Positions 24,170 through 31,931 are shown, counted from the stretch's first letter. The stretch: DNA of 33,566 nucleotides from Sunxiuqinia dokdonensis (GCF_001270965.1 NZ_LGIA01000175.1:1-33566), one strand, 5' to 3'. Made by a program: numbers and translations. Notes: generated by a model from the letters alone, not told the origin.

Positions 24170-25128
24170 TATGTTCTCTCTTGATATTTGTATACTGCTT
24201 TTTTTATCCTGTCCATGATGGCGATGCCCAAACCTGATTCAACAACAGGTTCAATAAATATTTGTTTAACCATTGCATCGTCTTCCATCCTATGAAGTGC
24301 TGAAAATAAATTGGCCGCGATTTCCAGCTGGTTGTATGTTTTTGAAGTATAGACCAGTTTGTCACAATTCGTGTGAAGTTCTTTTTGTCCGTGCAAAATG
24401 AGGCCGGACGAATCAGGAAGCCGCACGTTTGTCCGATCGTAAATGTACAAGGGTTTGTTTGGCGAATAGTGGCTTTTTAGCAAGCCGGGAGCCACCAGTT
24501 TTTCTGGCTTTTTGTCGTTGAATACAAACACGCCGGGCAGCGCTTTTTCAATATCATTCAGGCTGATTTTTCCCGGGCGAAGCAAGGTGCAAACGTTTCC
24601 TTCAACGGACACGATGGTGGATTCAATACCTACGGTGGTTGTTCCGCCATCCAGAATGTAATCCACGTCAGGTAGCTGTTTTCTGACATGCTCTGCAGTT
24701 ACCGGGCTCAGCTGCCCAAATTTGTTCGCGCTAGGTGCCGCAATCGGACATTTTGCCATCCGGATCAGGTTCAGTGCCAGCTCGTGGTCAGGCATGCGAA
24801 TACCGACAGTTGGTAATCCGGATGTGACAATGTCGGGGACCAGTTTGCTTTTTGGCAGAACCAGGGTTAGTGGTCCGGGCCAAAACTTTTCGGCCAATTG
24901 CATCACCGCGTCCGAGGGCTCGTCAGTCAGCGCTTTCAGGTCGTCAAGCGAGGCAATATGCACAATGAGCGGATCGAATGACGGCCGCTCTTTCAATTGA
25001 AAAATTTTAGCAACAGCTACGGAATTAAGCGTGTTGGCGCCTAATCCGTAAACTGTTTCTGTTGGAAATGAAACGAGACCGCCCGCGTTGATGATTCGGG
25101 CAGCTTCTTTCAATTGTTGGATATTCAT
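24169..25128 (-). CDS. L-threonylcarbamoyladenylate synthase, Sua5 type
   Basis: 319 residues: the YrdC/TsaC domain (about 1-200) plus a C-terminal Sua5 domain. It makes threonylcarbamoyl-AMP from threonine, bicarbonate and ATP, the first step of the t6A37 tRNA modification. Diagnostic segments are GGLVSFPTETVYGLGANT (about 16-33), KERPSFDPLIVHI (about 46-58), WPGPLTLVL (about 83-91), VGIRMPDH and CPIAAPSANKFGQLSPV (about 126-142), and GIESTIV. The linker APGLLKSHYSPNKPL marks the Sua5 form as opposed to short TsaC. It starts 35 nt after purE and overlaps the carbonic anhydrase start by one base. Bicarbonate is a substrate, which ties it to its neighbours. Confidence 0.94.
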   Translation of the reverse strand: MNIQQLKEAARIINAGGLVSFPTETVYGLGANTLNSVAVAKIFQLKERPSFDPLIVHIASLDDLKALTDEPSDAVMQLAEKFWPGPLTLVLPKSKLVPDIVTSGLPTVGIRMPDHELALNLIRMAKCPIAAPSANKFGQLSPVTAEHVRKQLPDVDYILDGGTTTVGIESTIVSVEGNVCTLLRPGKISLNDIEKALPGVFVFNDKKPEKLVAPGLLKSHYSPNKPLYIYDRTNVRLPDSSGLILHGQKELHTNCDKLVYTSKTYNQLEIAANLFSALHRMEDDAMVKQIFIEPVVESGLGIAIMDRIKKAVYKYQERT

Positions 25129-25163
25129 TTCTGTTGGTATTCTTTGTCCTCTAAACAGGCCTT

Positions 25164-25634
25164 TTACCCTTGCAGAGCCTGATCTGCTTCTTCGAGTGCA
25201 ACCCGTTTTTTGTTTTGATATTCAGAAATTTTTGACTGAATCTCAGGGTTGGATAGGCCCAAGATTTTTGCTGCGGCCAGCGCTGCATTTTCGGGGCTTA
25301 GCACGGTTAAGGGGGCCACTCCCGACGGCATGCGCACGCTTGAATACAAGTCGCCTCCTCCAAATTTGTCGCTGTAAGGCGGACAGGCAATGACCGGGCA
25401 GTGCGTTTGCGCATCGGTAAATCCGCTAAGTGCATTGCTCATTCCTGCAATGGTGATGAACACCACATTTTCCTTTTCGTATGCTTTGATTAACTCGTAG
25501 CATTTCAACGGCACTTTGTGTGCTGATGCAATTCTGGAAACGTTGCTGATTTCAAAACCATCAAGCACTTTGCTGATTTGGTTGGCCCAATCGAGGTCGG
25601 CTTTTGAGCCCATAATAATTACTACTTTACTCAT
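25164..25634 (-). CDS. purE: Class II PurE: phosphoribosylaminoimidazole carboxylase (CO2-using type)
   Basis: 156 residues of the PurE fold. Key segments are GSKADL (9-14), SAHKVP (37-42, with the likely catalytic His39), AGMSNALSG (63-71), CPVIACPP (79-86) and SSVRMPSGVAPLTVLSPENAALAAAKILGLSN (98-129). Bacterial class I PurE normally has SAHRTP and AG-x-AAHLPG; this protein instead has the class II pattern seen in metazoan PAICS (SAHK, AGRSN, CPVIxCPP, LRLPSG...TVLSPEGSA). Class II enzymes carboxylate AIR directly with CO2 and need no PurK or N5-CAIR. It overlaps the DUF4914 gene by 8 bp. No other purine gene is adjacent. A housekeeping class I PurE may exist elsewhere; that cannot be seen here. 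Confidence 0.85.
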   Translation of the reverse strand: MSKVVIIMGSKADLDWANQISKVLDGFEISNVSRIASAHKVPLKCYELIKAYEKENVVFITIAGMSNALSGFTDAQTHCPVIACPPYSDKFGGGDLYSSVRMPSGVAPLTVLSPENAALAAAKILGLSNPEIQSKISEYQNKKRVALEEADQALQG

Positions 25635-27549
25635 TGTCGTTCGTTATTAAGAATGAATATTGGTAATCCATAGGAATAATGGACAGGTATTCGTCAACAC
25701 CCGCTCCGGACAAACAGGCATCAATGATTTGTTTTCCGGTTTCAGACAGCTCGGGTGTCTGGTATTTTTTCAACTCTGTTCTGAAAAAATCATACAGCAT
25801 CTCAGCTCCTGCATCGTAGCCTTTCGTTTCTACTTCGGCTTGCTGATGCACCTGAAGAAAGCGAGCCGGTATTTTGGCGCCTTCAATGGTCAGGTAATTC
25901 AGCTCAAAACCGAGGAGCGGGCAGCGTGCATTTTGGTATTGGTCGCTGCGGAGTTTGGCATTTCCTCTGCGGGTCAAGTATTCGCGCATCAGTAACTGTG
26001 GCTTGAAGCCCACCTTCCAGGCACCGATATGTTGGTTGGGCACCAGCGTATAACGCATGCGGGGAGTCTGAAGAATCTGCTCCAGCAAAAGATTGGCGTG
26101 TGTCACCATTTTTCCGGTGGCAAAAGGCCAATAAGAACCAACGCCTTCGCTTCCCATTCCTCCGCCGTCAACAATGCTGGGATTGGCGTGTCCGCGCGGC
26201 GAAACGAGTCGCCACAGCCATGCCAAAGCCGGTGGCAAAATGTGAAATAGTCCGATGATTCCGTAGGTCGGGTCTTCTTTTGTGCAAGGAGGAGTCCGAA
26301 CCCCAAAACTCCGGATATCAACTGTAACCGGCTTATTCACCACATTGGGCACAATGGCTCTTGGCACAACCACCCGAGGGTTTGGGCATTTCTTGCCGGG
26401 TGCGTCTTCGGTATGGTCCCAGACCAAAGCGGTGCAATCGGGTTTCGATTTTATATTCAGGAATAAAAGCGGATCTTTTGGCTTGATTGTCAGTTTCTCA
26501 AGAAATGGATCATCTCCGTAATCGTTAATGCTGTCGACCCGGATAAACCACGCATTTTCAGCATCGAGAACCGTTAACTTGCCATTGTTTTTTTGAATGG
26601 ACGGCGGACACAGAGCCATGTCATCAGTTACCGGGTTGAACGAACAGAAAATCGGAAAGTTGATCAGTCGTTTTTCACCCGTTTTAATGTTTTCGCCAAT
26701 TTGAACTTGTCCGTTGGGTTCACGCACAATGTTTTGGAGCATCTCACTTTTGCCACCACCACTGGCGCCTTCGTGCATGAATGTGGTGACATTGTCGTAG
26801 GGGCTAACCACTTGAACGGTTGAGCAGTGAGCCGTGATCCAGCCTTCTTTTTCTCCTTTGGTCAACAAGGCTCCATAAAGTCCCTTTTTTGCGCTTGGAC
26901 CCGGGTAAAGGTTGTAGGAAAAAATCTCGTGCAAATCGTCTGAGCGCTTGTGCACAACCACTTGCTTTCCATTGAAATGGGTGTGTCGGAAGGTTGGCGC
27001 TACGTAGATCGCAGAGTCAATGGAAAATCCTTCGGGCAATTCGTTGACCGGAATAATTTGCTGGAGCATGGCCAGCCCCATGGCAAAAAAACCGGCATTG
27101 GCAGGAGCTACGGCAATACCTCCCGAACCAATCTGGTCGCGGCCTGCGAAGTAGAAAAACACCGCTAAATCCTGCTCCTGAAGCCAGTTGATAGTTTCTT
27201 GTCTTAGCGAGTCGAAATCGTAACCAAACTTATCAGAAAAACGCTCTTTGTCGCTTGGCAGATCATCGGCAATGGCCATGGTGTCGGGATCTCTTCGTCG
27301 CATGTAGGCTTCGGTGTAATTTGCTGAAATTCCGTTGCTCACTTTGTGAACGACTGCTTCGGAAACTTCACCTTTGCCGGGAATATTGTATTTAACCTCA
27401 AAACTTTTCTGGTCGCCATCAACTGCTGCTGTTGCCAACTGTTTAACTGTGTCGAAGGTGTTATAGGACTTACAGTTTTTTAGAATCATCTGTACATCCG
27501 ATGGAAGGGTGATTTTTTTGTTGTCAAGGATGTTTAATAAATCGCACAT
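25627..27549 (-). CDS. DUF4914-family protein with HprK/PEPCK-like kinase motifs
   Basis: 640 residues, recognised as the DUF4914 family of unknown function. Two motifs suggest the P-loop fold shared by HPr kinase and PEP carboxykinase: HEGASGGGKSEM (P-loop at about 261-268, very like the HprK G-x-SG-x-GKSE) and PVTDDMAL (D309-D310, like the HprK/PEPCK second-kinase DD). Before them are HTHFNGKQVVVHKRSDD and a glycine-rich GSGGIAV; after them SFGVRTPPCTKEDPTYG and HANPSIVDGGGMGSEGVGSYWPF. No signal peptide. ATG 27576 would add nine residues; ATG 27549 (MCDLLNILDN) was preferred from the family-like start. It begins the operon with class II PurE and overlaps it by 8 bp. Reaction unknown; kinase or carboxykinase chemistry is inference. 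Confidence 0.85.
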   Translation of the reverse strand: MCDLLNILDNKKITLPSDVQMILKNCKSYNTFDTVKQLATAAVDGDQKSFEVKYNIPGKGEVSEAVVHKVSNGISANYTEAYMRRRDPDTMAIADDLPSDKERFSDKFGYDFDSLRQETINWLQEQDLAVFFYFAGRDQIGSGGIAVAPANAGFFAMGLAMLQQIIPVNELPEGFSIDSAIYVAPTFRHTHFNGKQVVVHKRSDDLHEIFSYNLYPGPSAKKGLYGALLTKGEKEGWITAHCSTVQVVSPYDNVTTFMHEGASGGGKSEMLQNIVREPNGQVQIGENIKTGEKRLINFPIFCSFNPVTDDMALCPPSIQKNNGKLTVLDAENAWFIRVDSINDYGDDPFLEKLTIKPKDPLLFLNIKSKPDCTALVWDHTEDAPGKKCPNPRVVVPRAIVPNVVNKPVTVDIRSFGVRTPPCTKEDPTYGIIGLFHILPPALAWLWRLVSPRGHANPSIVDGGGMGSEGVGSYWPFATGKMVTHANLLLEQILQTPRMRYTLVPNQHIGAWKVGFKPQLLMREYLTRRGNAKLRSDQYQNARCPLLGFELNYLTIEGAKIPARFLQVHQQAEVETKGYDAGAEMLYDFFRTELKKYQTPELSETGKQIIDACLSGAGVDEYLSIIPMDYQYSFLITNDNE

Positions 27550-27861
27550 AAATTTCACTTTTAAATGAATTGTCAATGAATTTTGGTTTTTCTTTATCCA
27601 ATTACTCCTGAACGCGGAGGCCAGAACCTAGCACAGCATCATTCCATGTATATTTTCGAAAACATGGAGCCTTTGCTCTGGTATTTACTTGCAAAATAGA
27701 TTGCGAACTCTCCAAGCTAATGATTCGGCGAAAGCGATTTCTTTATTGTTGGGCGACTGTGAGGCAAAAAAAAACGATGTTTTCCCACCGATTTGTTTTT
27801 GCAACTTGATTTCTGTTTCGGGTGTGTCGGTTTATCTTTCCCCATCTCATTATTTCGACGG
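27550..27861 (-). promoter_or_regulatory. Long, possibly structured 5' leader of the DUF4914 operon
   Basis: About 305 nt separate the promoter from the DUF4914 start, with no gene. The minus-strand transcript can form a stem CCAGAGC/GTTCTGG (27675-27681 with 27621-27627, one G-U) enclosing a hairpin CCATGT/ACATGG (27662-27667 with 27644-27649), then a hairpin CTCC/GGAG (27605-27619). It does not match the ZTP (pfl), fluoride or SAM riboswitch signatures that I looked for. A cis-acting RNA is possible and unproven. Confidence 0.35.
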
Positions 27862-27903
27862 CAAAGATATAAAAACTACTTAAAAAATAAAGTGGTACTT
27901 AAT
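27862..27903 (-). promoter_or_regulatory. DUF4914 operon promoter and candidate XRE operator
   Basis: TATCTTTG (27862-27869, minus strand) is an exact -7 match. Upstream, 27882-27903 reads ATTAAGTACCACTT followed by YATTTTTT-like TATTTTTT, covering the -33 region. Its core AAGTACCACTT resembles the palindrome in the XRE promoter, and 19 of 22 bases agree in the opposite orientation. Confidence 0.6.
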
Positions 27904-27917
27904 TTCCAGAAATAGAC

Positions 27918-28469
27918 TTAGAAGTTGGGCGGGGATTGGATCCACAGCAGTTCGCTAATGCCGCTGTGGCTGTTAATGGCGTCGTGCGGGGTTTTGGCAT
28001 TGAAGTAGATGTTGTCGCCGGGTTTTAGCACATAGCTTTTTCCGTCCAGGTCGAATCGGACTTCGCCTGAGAGTAAATGGCAAAAAACCTGGCCATAAGA
28101 GTTGGTGAAAAAGCCTTCAATGCCCGATGTTCGGGCAAAGCGCACCAAGTAGGTATCCATTTGTTTATTGGCATCGTGATGCGACAACAGGTAGATCATG
28201 GTGCCGGATTGGTTTTGGTCGATGTATTTGATGTCTTTGCGGCTGACTACCGGATTGTTAACAAGCGATTCGTTTTCGCCGATAAGTTCTCCAACCGTTG
28301 TGTGCAGGTTTTCAGCAATCGATTTGAGGGTTAAAATGGAAGGAAACGATTTGGATTTTTCGATTTGGGAAAGGGCACTAGAGCTAACTCCTACTTTTCC
28401 AGCGAGTTCGTTCAAATGAAGATTCAAAAGTTCCCTTTTCTTTCTAATTCGTTCTCCAATGCGATTCAT
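27918..28469 (-). CDS. XRE-family regulator with C-terminal cupin domain
   Basis: 183 residues. The N-terminal helix-turn-helix (residues 5-60: GERIRKKRELLNLHLNELAGKVGVSSSALSQIEKSKSFPSILTLKSIAENL) is of the Cro/CI type. The C-terminal cupin (about 105-180: GQVFCHLLSGEVRFDLDGKSYVLKPGDNIYFNAKTPHDAINSHSGISELLWI) should bind a small ligand or metal. Such proteins often control the operon beside them. The DUF4914 promoter lies directly downstream of its stop, and a 22-bp motif is shared between the two promoters, so it probably regulates both itself and the DUF4914-purE operon. Ligand unknown. Confidence 0.92.
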   Translation of the reverse strand: MNRIGERIRKKRELLNLHLNELAGKVGVSSSALSQIEKSKSFPSILTLKSIAENLHTTVGELIGENESLVNNPVVSRKDIKYIDQNQSGTMIYLLSHHDANKQMDTYLVRFARTSGIEGFFTNSYGQVFCHLLSGEVRFDLDGKSYVLKPGDNIYFNAKTPHDAINSHSGISELLWIQSPPNF

Positions 28470-28489
28470 GTTGTTGGTTTTGTTCGAGG

Positions 28490-28526
28490 CAAAGTTATAA
28501 AATTATTAAGTATTACTTCATTTTTT
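28490..28526 (-). promoter_or_regulatory. XRE-cupin promoter with palindromic operator
   Basis: TAACTTTG (28490-28497, minus strand) matches TAnnTTTG, 20 bp before the start codon. AAGTATTACTT (28508-28518) is a perfect palindrome around a central base, inside the longer motif 28505-28526 shared with 27882-27903. No clear -33 TTG was found, as expected if an activator or repressor site replaces it. Confidence 0.6.
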
Positions 28527-28617
28527 CTTTGAGTCCGAATTTCTTACTGGATGAAGTTGGTTCGGAACCAACCGGAAGCCATGTTCGATTGCCGATCAAG
28601 CCTGTTCTGCAGTAAAC

Positions 28618-30864
28618 TCATTTGGCTTTTGCTTCAATTTCGAAGGGCACACGGAAAGCACAAGCTTTATAGTTGGAACAGCCCCAGGCAGTTTTGCCTT
28701 TCAGTATTCTGCCAGTGTCGCATTTGGGACAAGTGGGTTCGTCTTTTATTTCAGGTTGAAGCTGGATGGCCTGATCTTCATGCAATACCAAACGCCCGTC
28801 AAGTTTCAGCTTTTCGTAGTTGAATCCTTTGATTAACGGAGATTTACCTTTACTGATGAGCGCCTCGATTTGTTTGTCGGTTAGTTTCTTCCCAAACCAT
28901 TTAAACGGCACTTTGAAGTGGCAGCCATTGTTCCATTCAGAGCATCCCCATGCAGCTTTCCCTTTCAGCAGTTTTCCTTTTTTACATTTCGGACAAATCG
29001 ATTCGTTGGCCGGTTTGTCCATTTTCTTCTTTGCCCCTTTTCCCTTCGCCTTCGCCTGTTCCTTTGCCTTTGCCTCCGGATCTTCCAGGATGGTGATTTC
29101 TTTTTTCTTCGAATTTTTTACCTGCCAGATGACTTCGGTGACCATGTTTTTTAGTTCGGCCATAAACTGGGCGATGTCCAGCTCTCCAGATTCGATTTGA
29201 CGGAGCTTCCGTTCCCACATGCCCGTGAGCTCAGCCGATTTGAGCAAGTCATTTTCGATGGTGTTGATCAAATCCACTCCAGTTGGCGTTGCTACCAGTC
29301 GCTTGCGTTCCTTTTGAATGTAGCGCCTTCGGAACAGCGTTTCGATGATGTTGGCGCGGGTTGATGGCCGTCCGATGCCGTTTTCTTTCATCAGCTCGCG
29401 GAGTTCATCGTCATCCATGTTTTTTCCGGCGGTTTCCATGGCACGCAGCAAAGTCGCCTCGGTGTAATAGTTGGGCGGCTGGGTTTGCTTTTCCTGCAAT
29501 TCGGGTTGGTGTGGGCCGTGCTCACCGGTGGTAAATACCGGCAGAATATTATCGTCGGATTGGCCCGCTTTTTTGTCGTTTTGAAAGACCGCACGCCAGC
29601 CTGGCTTTAGAATTTGCTTGCCGTTGGCCTTAAACTGGTGCTGTTCAATGTTGGCTTCAATGGTGGTGTTGGCAATTTCGCAATCGGGGTAAAAAACGGC
29701 AATAAAGCGTTTGGTAACCATATCGTACACTTTACGTTCCGATTCGGTCAGATCAATCCGGTAAACACCGGTTGGAATAATGGCATGGTGATCGGTGATT
29801 TTCTTGTTGTCGAATACTTTTTTCGATTTGCGAATTTTCCCTCCGCTCAGCACCGGCTGGGTCAGGTTTTCATAGCCTTTCAATGCTTTCAGTGTACCAG
29901 GCACTTTTTTGTAAATATCATCGGACAAAAACGTGGTGTCAACGCGCGGGTAGGTGGTGACTTTCTTTTCGTAAAGTGCCTGAATCGTGCGCAAGGTTTC
30001 GTCAGCACTTAGGTTTAGCTTGCGGTTGCATTCCACCTGCAGCGAGGTGAGGTCGAACAAACGCGGCGGGTGTTCCTTGCTGTTCTTCTTTTCAATTTTC
30101 CCGATAAAAAGATCCTTGTCCGAAATTTCCTGCAACACGATTTCGGCTTTTTCTTTTTTCTGAAAGCGTCCGGAGGTGTAGGAAAAAGTGGCTTCGCGAT
30201 AAAGGGTTTTGATTTCCCAAAAAGGTTCGGGTTTGAAATTGTCAATTTCCTGCTGGCGGTTCACAATCAGGGCGAGGGTGGGGGTTTGCACCCGGCCAAT
30301 GGAAAGCACCTGCTTGTTTTGTCCGTACTTGAGCGTGTATAATCGGGTGGCGTTCATTCCCAAAAGCCAGTCGCCAATGGCACGGGCGCTTCCGGCTTCG
30401 TACAGTTTGTCAAATTCGTTGCCAGGCAGCAGCTTTTCAAATCCCTCGCGGATGGCTTCTTCGGTGAGCGAAGAAATCCATAGCCGCTTGATTGGTGCCT
30501 TGTTGCCGGCTTTGGTTAGTACCCAGCGCTGAATCAGTTCTCCCTCCTGTCCGGCATCCCCACAGTTAATGATTTCGTCGGCTTTAGAGATCAGTCGTTC
30601 CAGAATTGAAAACTGCTTTTTCACACCCGAATCGTCCATAACCTTTATTCCAAAACGTTTGGGGATCATGGGCAGCTCGTGGATGTTCCAGTATTTCCAG
30701 CGGGTGGTGTAGTCGTGCGGTTCCTTCAGTGTACACAAATGTCCAAATGTCCAGCTCACCTGGTAACCATTTCCTTCAAAATAGCCATCATGGCGGGATT
30801 TTGCTCCAATAATTTGTGCAATTTCTTTTGCTACACTTGGTTTTTCTGCAATGCAAACTTTCAT
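28618..30864 (-). CDS. topB: DNA topoisomerase III (type IA)
   Basis: 748 residues. It relaxes and decatenates DNA by single-strand passage. The TOPRIM domain starts with MKVCIAEKPSVAKEIA (E7) and has CGDAGQEGELIQRW (about 101-114). The catalytic tyrosine is Y305 in VTTYPRVDTTFL. The core ends with LRELMKENGIGRPSTRANIIETLFRRRYI. The C-terminus holds an Ala/Lys-rich linker (about 600-625), then two zinc-ribbon-like modules: CPKCKKGKLLKGKAAWGCSEWNNGCHF and CPKCDTGRILKGKTAWGCSNYKACAF. These repeats are normal for the longer TopB proteins of Bacteroidota. Between topB and the XRE gene is a 7-bp hairpin (28556-28572) without a T-run. Confidence 0.96.
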   Translation of the reverse strand: MKVCIAEKPSVAKEIAQIIGAKSRHDGYFEGNGYQVSWTFGHLCTLKEPHDYTTRWKYWNIHELPMIPKRFGIKVMDDSGVKKQFSILERLISKADEIINCGDAGQEGELIQRWVLTKAGNKAPIKRLWISSLTEEAIREGFEKLLPGNEFDKLYEAGSARAIGDWLLGMNATRLYTLKYGQNKQVLSIGRVQTPTLALIVNRQQEIDNFKPEPFWEIKTLYREATFSYTSGRFQKKEKAEIVLQEISDKDLFIGKIEKKNSKEHPPRLFDLTSLQVECNRKLNLSADETLRTIQALYEKKVTTYPRVDTTFLSDDIYKKVPGTLKALKGYENLTQPVLSGGKIRKSKKVFDNKKITDHHAIIPTGVYRIDLTESERKVYDMVTKRFIAVFYPDCEIANTTIEANIEQHQFKANGKQILKPGWRAVFQNDKKAGQSDDNILPVFTTGEHGPHQPELQEKQTQPPNYYTEATLLRAMETAGKNMDDDELRELMKENGIGRPSTRANIIETLFRRRYIQKERKRLVATPTGVDLINTIENDLLKSAELTGMWERKLRQIESGELDIAQFMAELKNMVTEVIWQVKNSKKKEITILEDPEAKAKEQAKAKGKGAKKKMDKPANESICPKCKKGKLLKGKAAWGCSEWNNGCHFKVPFKWFGKKLTDKQIEALISKGKSPLIKGFNYEKLKLDGRLVLHEDQAIQLQPEIKDEPTCPKCDTGRILKGKTAWGCSNYKACAFRVPFEIEAKAK

Positions 30865-30876
30865 GGAAAGTGATCG

Positions 30877-30900
30877 GTTGTCGGTTTTCAGTTGTCGGTT
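30877..30900. repeat. Short direct repeat in the topB-CvfB spacer
   Basis: GTTGTCGGTT occurs at 30877-30886 and 30891-30900, ending on the CvfB-like stop codon. The whole spacer to topB is only 34 bp. It belongs with the short-period repeats in other same-strand spacers of this window. Confidence 0.5.
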
Positions 30901-31729
30901 AAAGCATTCGGATTCCGTTTTCTTCGATGCTGATTAACCGTTGTTTATACAATGAGCCGATAGCTTTTTTAAAATTCTTTTTGCTGATGTGTAAGTTGCT
31001 TTTAATTAGCTCGGGCGAACTTTTGTCGGTTAACGAAAGAAATCCGCTGTTGGCAGCCAGCTTGTTGAGGATGGACTGTGAGATGTCGTCAATTTTTTCG
31101 TAGCCTTCTTTTTCGAGTGACAAGTCAATCTTTTCATCTTCGCGAATGTTTTTGATGAAGCCTTTCAGCCTTTGCCCGGTTGCAAGTGGTTGAAAAACTT
31201 CATTTTTATAGATCATTCCCCAGTGACTGTTGTCGATGATCGCTTTGAATCCCAAGTCGGTTTGTCCGGCAATAATCAGGTCCACTTCTTCGCCCACTTC
31301 ATAATCAACCGGAATGTTGTCCACGCACTTATCCAGTTTCGAAGTGGCGACAATACGCTGGCTTTCATCGTCCAGGTAAACATACACCAGATAGGACTTT
31401 CCAGCCTCCATACGTTGCTGCTGCTCGCGAAATGGGACCAGCAAATCCTTGGGCAATCCCCAATCCAGAAAGGCGCCTACAGGGGTGACCGAAACGACGG
31501 TTAGCAGTGCAAAATCGCCCACCATTGCTTTGGGTTTTTCGTTGGTTGCCAACAGCCGGTCTTCCGAATCGAGGTAAATAAACACCTCCAGCGTATCTCC
31601 CGGTTTGCATCCTTCAGGCACGTAGCGTTTGGGCATCAGGATTTCGCCATGCGGGCCGCCATCAAGATAAATACCAAAATCTACTTCTTTTACAACCTCC
31701 AGTTCGTTGATTAAGCCAATTGCTGCCAT
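30899..31729 (-). CDS. CvfB/YitL-like S1 RNA-binding protein
   Basis: 276 residues built of S1-type beta barrels followed by a winged helix, as in CvfB. S1 repeats are seen at about 1-62 (LEVVKEVDFGIYLDGGPHGEILMPKRYVPEG), 65-130 (GDFALLTVVSVTPVGAFLDWGLPKDLLVPFREQ), and 145-210 (VDLIIAGQTDLGFKAIIDNSHWGMIYKNEVF). The C-terminal part (about 215-276: ISQSILNKLAANSGFLSLTDKSSPELIKSNLHISKKNFKKAIGSLYKQRLI) is the winged helix. CvfB binds RNA and affects virulence-factor expression in Staphylococcus; its role here is unknown. It precedes topB by 34 nt and is probably co-transcribed with it. TACCTTTG at 31843-31850 is the likely -7 box, giving about a 110-nt leader. Confidence 0.93.
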   Translation of the reverse strand: MAAIGLINELEVVKEVDFGIYLDGGPHGEILMPKRYVPEGCKPGDTLEVFIYLDSEDRLLATNEKPKAMVGDFALLTVVSVTPVGAFLDWGLPKDLLVPFREQQQRMEAGKSYLVYVYLDDESQRIVATSKLDKCVDNIPVDYEVGEEVDLIIAGQTDLGFKAIIDNSHWGMIYKNEVFQPLATGQRLKGFIKNIREDEKIDLSLEKEGYEKIDDISQSILNKLAANSGFLSLTDKSSPELIKSNLHISKKNFKKAIGSLYKQRLISIEENGIRML

Positions 31730-31842
31730 TGTTTTTCAGTTTTTTAGTCGTGTGCTTTTGCTGTTCTGAGATCGTCTTCTTTCTTCGGATTTTAAAACAG
31801 GGACAAACGATCTCCAAAATTTCTGACTATTTTGTTATCGGG

Positions 31843-31850
31843 CAAAGGTA
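31843..31850 (-). promoter_or_regulatory. Candidate promoter of the cvfB-topB pair (-7 element)
   Basis: TACCTTTG on the minus strand matches TAnnTTTG, about 114 bp upstream of the start codon. The nearest TTG is 24 nt away, longer than usual. The 223 bp between the two divergent genes hold only these promoters. Confidence 0.45.
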
Positions 31851-31923
31851 CGTTTTCGGAGGAAATATTGATAACAAGCCACCGATTTAATAGGAAAAGG
31901 AAAACGGTTCGGGAGAAAAGGCT

Positions 31924-31931
31924 TATTTTTG
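31924..31931 (+). promoter_or_regulatory. Candidate promoter of the Gfo/Idh/MocA-malQ pair (-7 element)
   Basis: TATTTTTG matches TAnnTTTG. Transcription would start near 31937, downstream of the TTG codon at 31929 and before the ATG codons at 31947 and 31953, so it rules out the longer start. No -33 element was recognised. Confidence 0.5.

Noticed and set aside
27550-27861. ZTP (pfl), fluoride or SAM riboswitch ahead of the DUF4914-purE operon
   Set aside because: The purine context made ZTP attractive, but the conserved CCGCCUGGGC-like core and the other consensus blocks are not present.
28556-28572. Terminator after topB (GTTGGTT-CGG-AACCAAC)
   Set aside because: A 7-bp stem without a T-run on the transcribed strand; it could equally be a protein site or chance.
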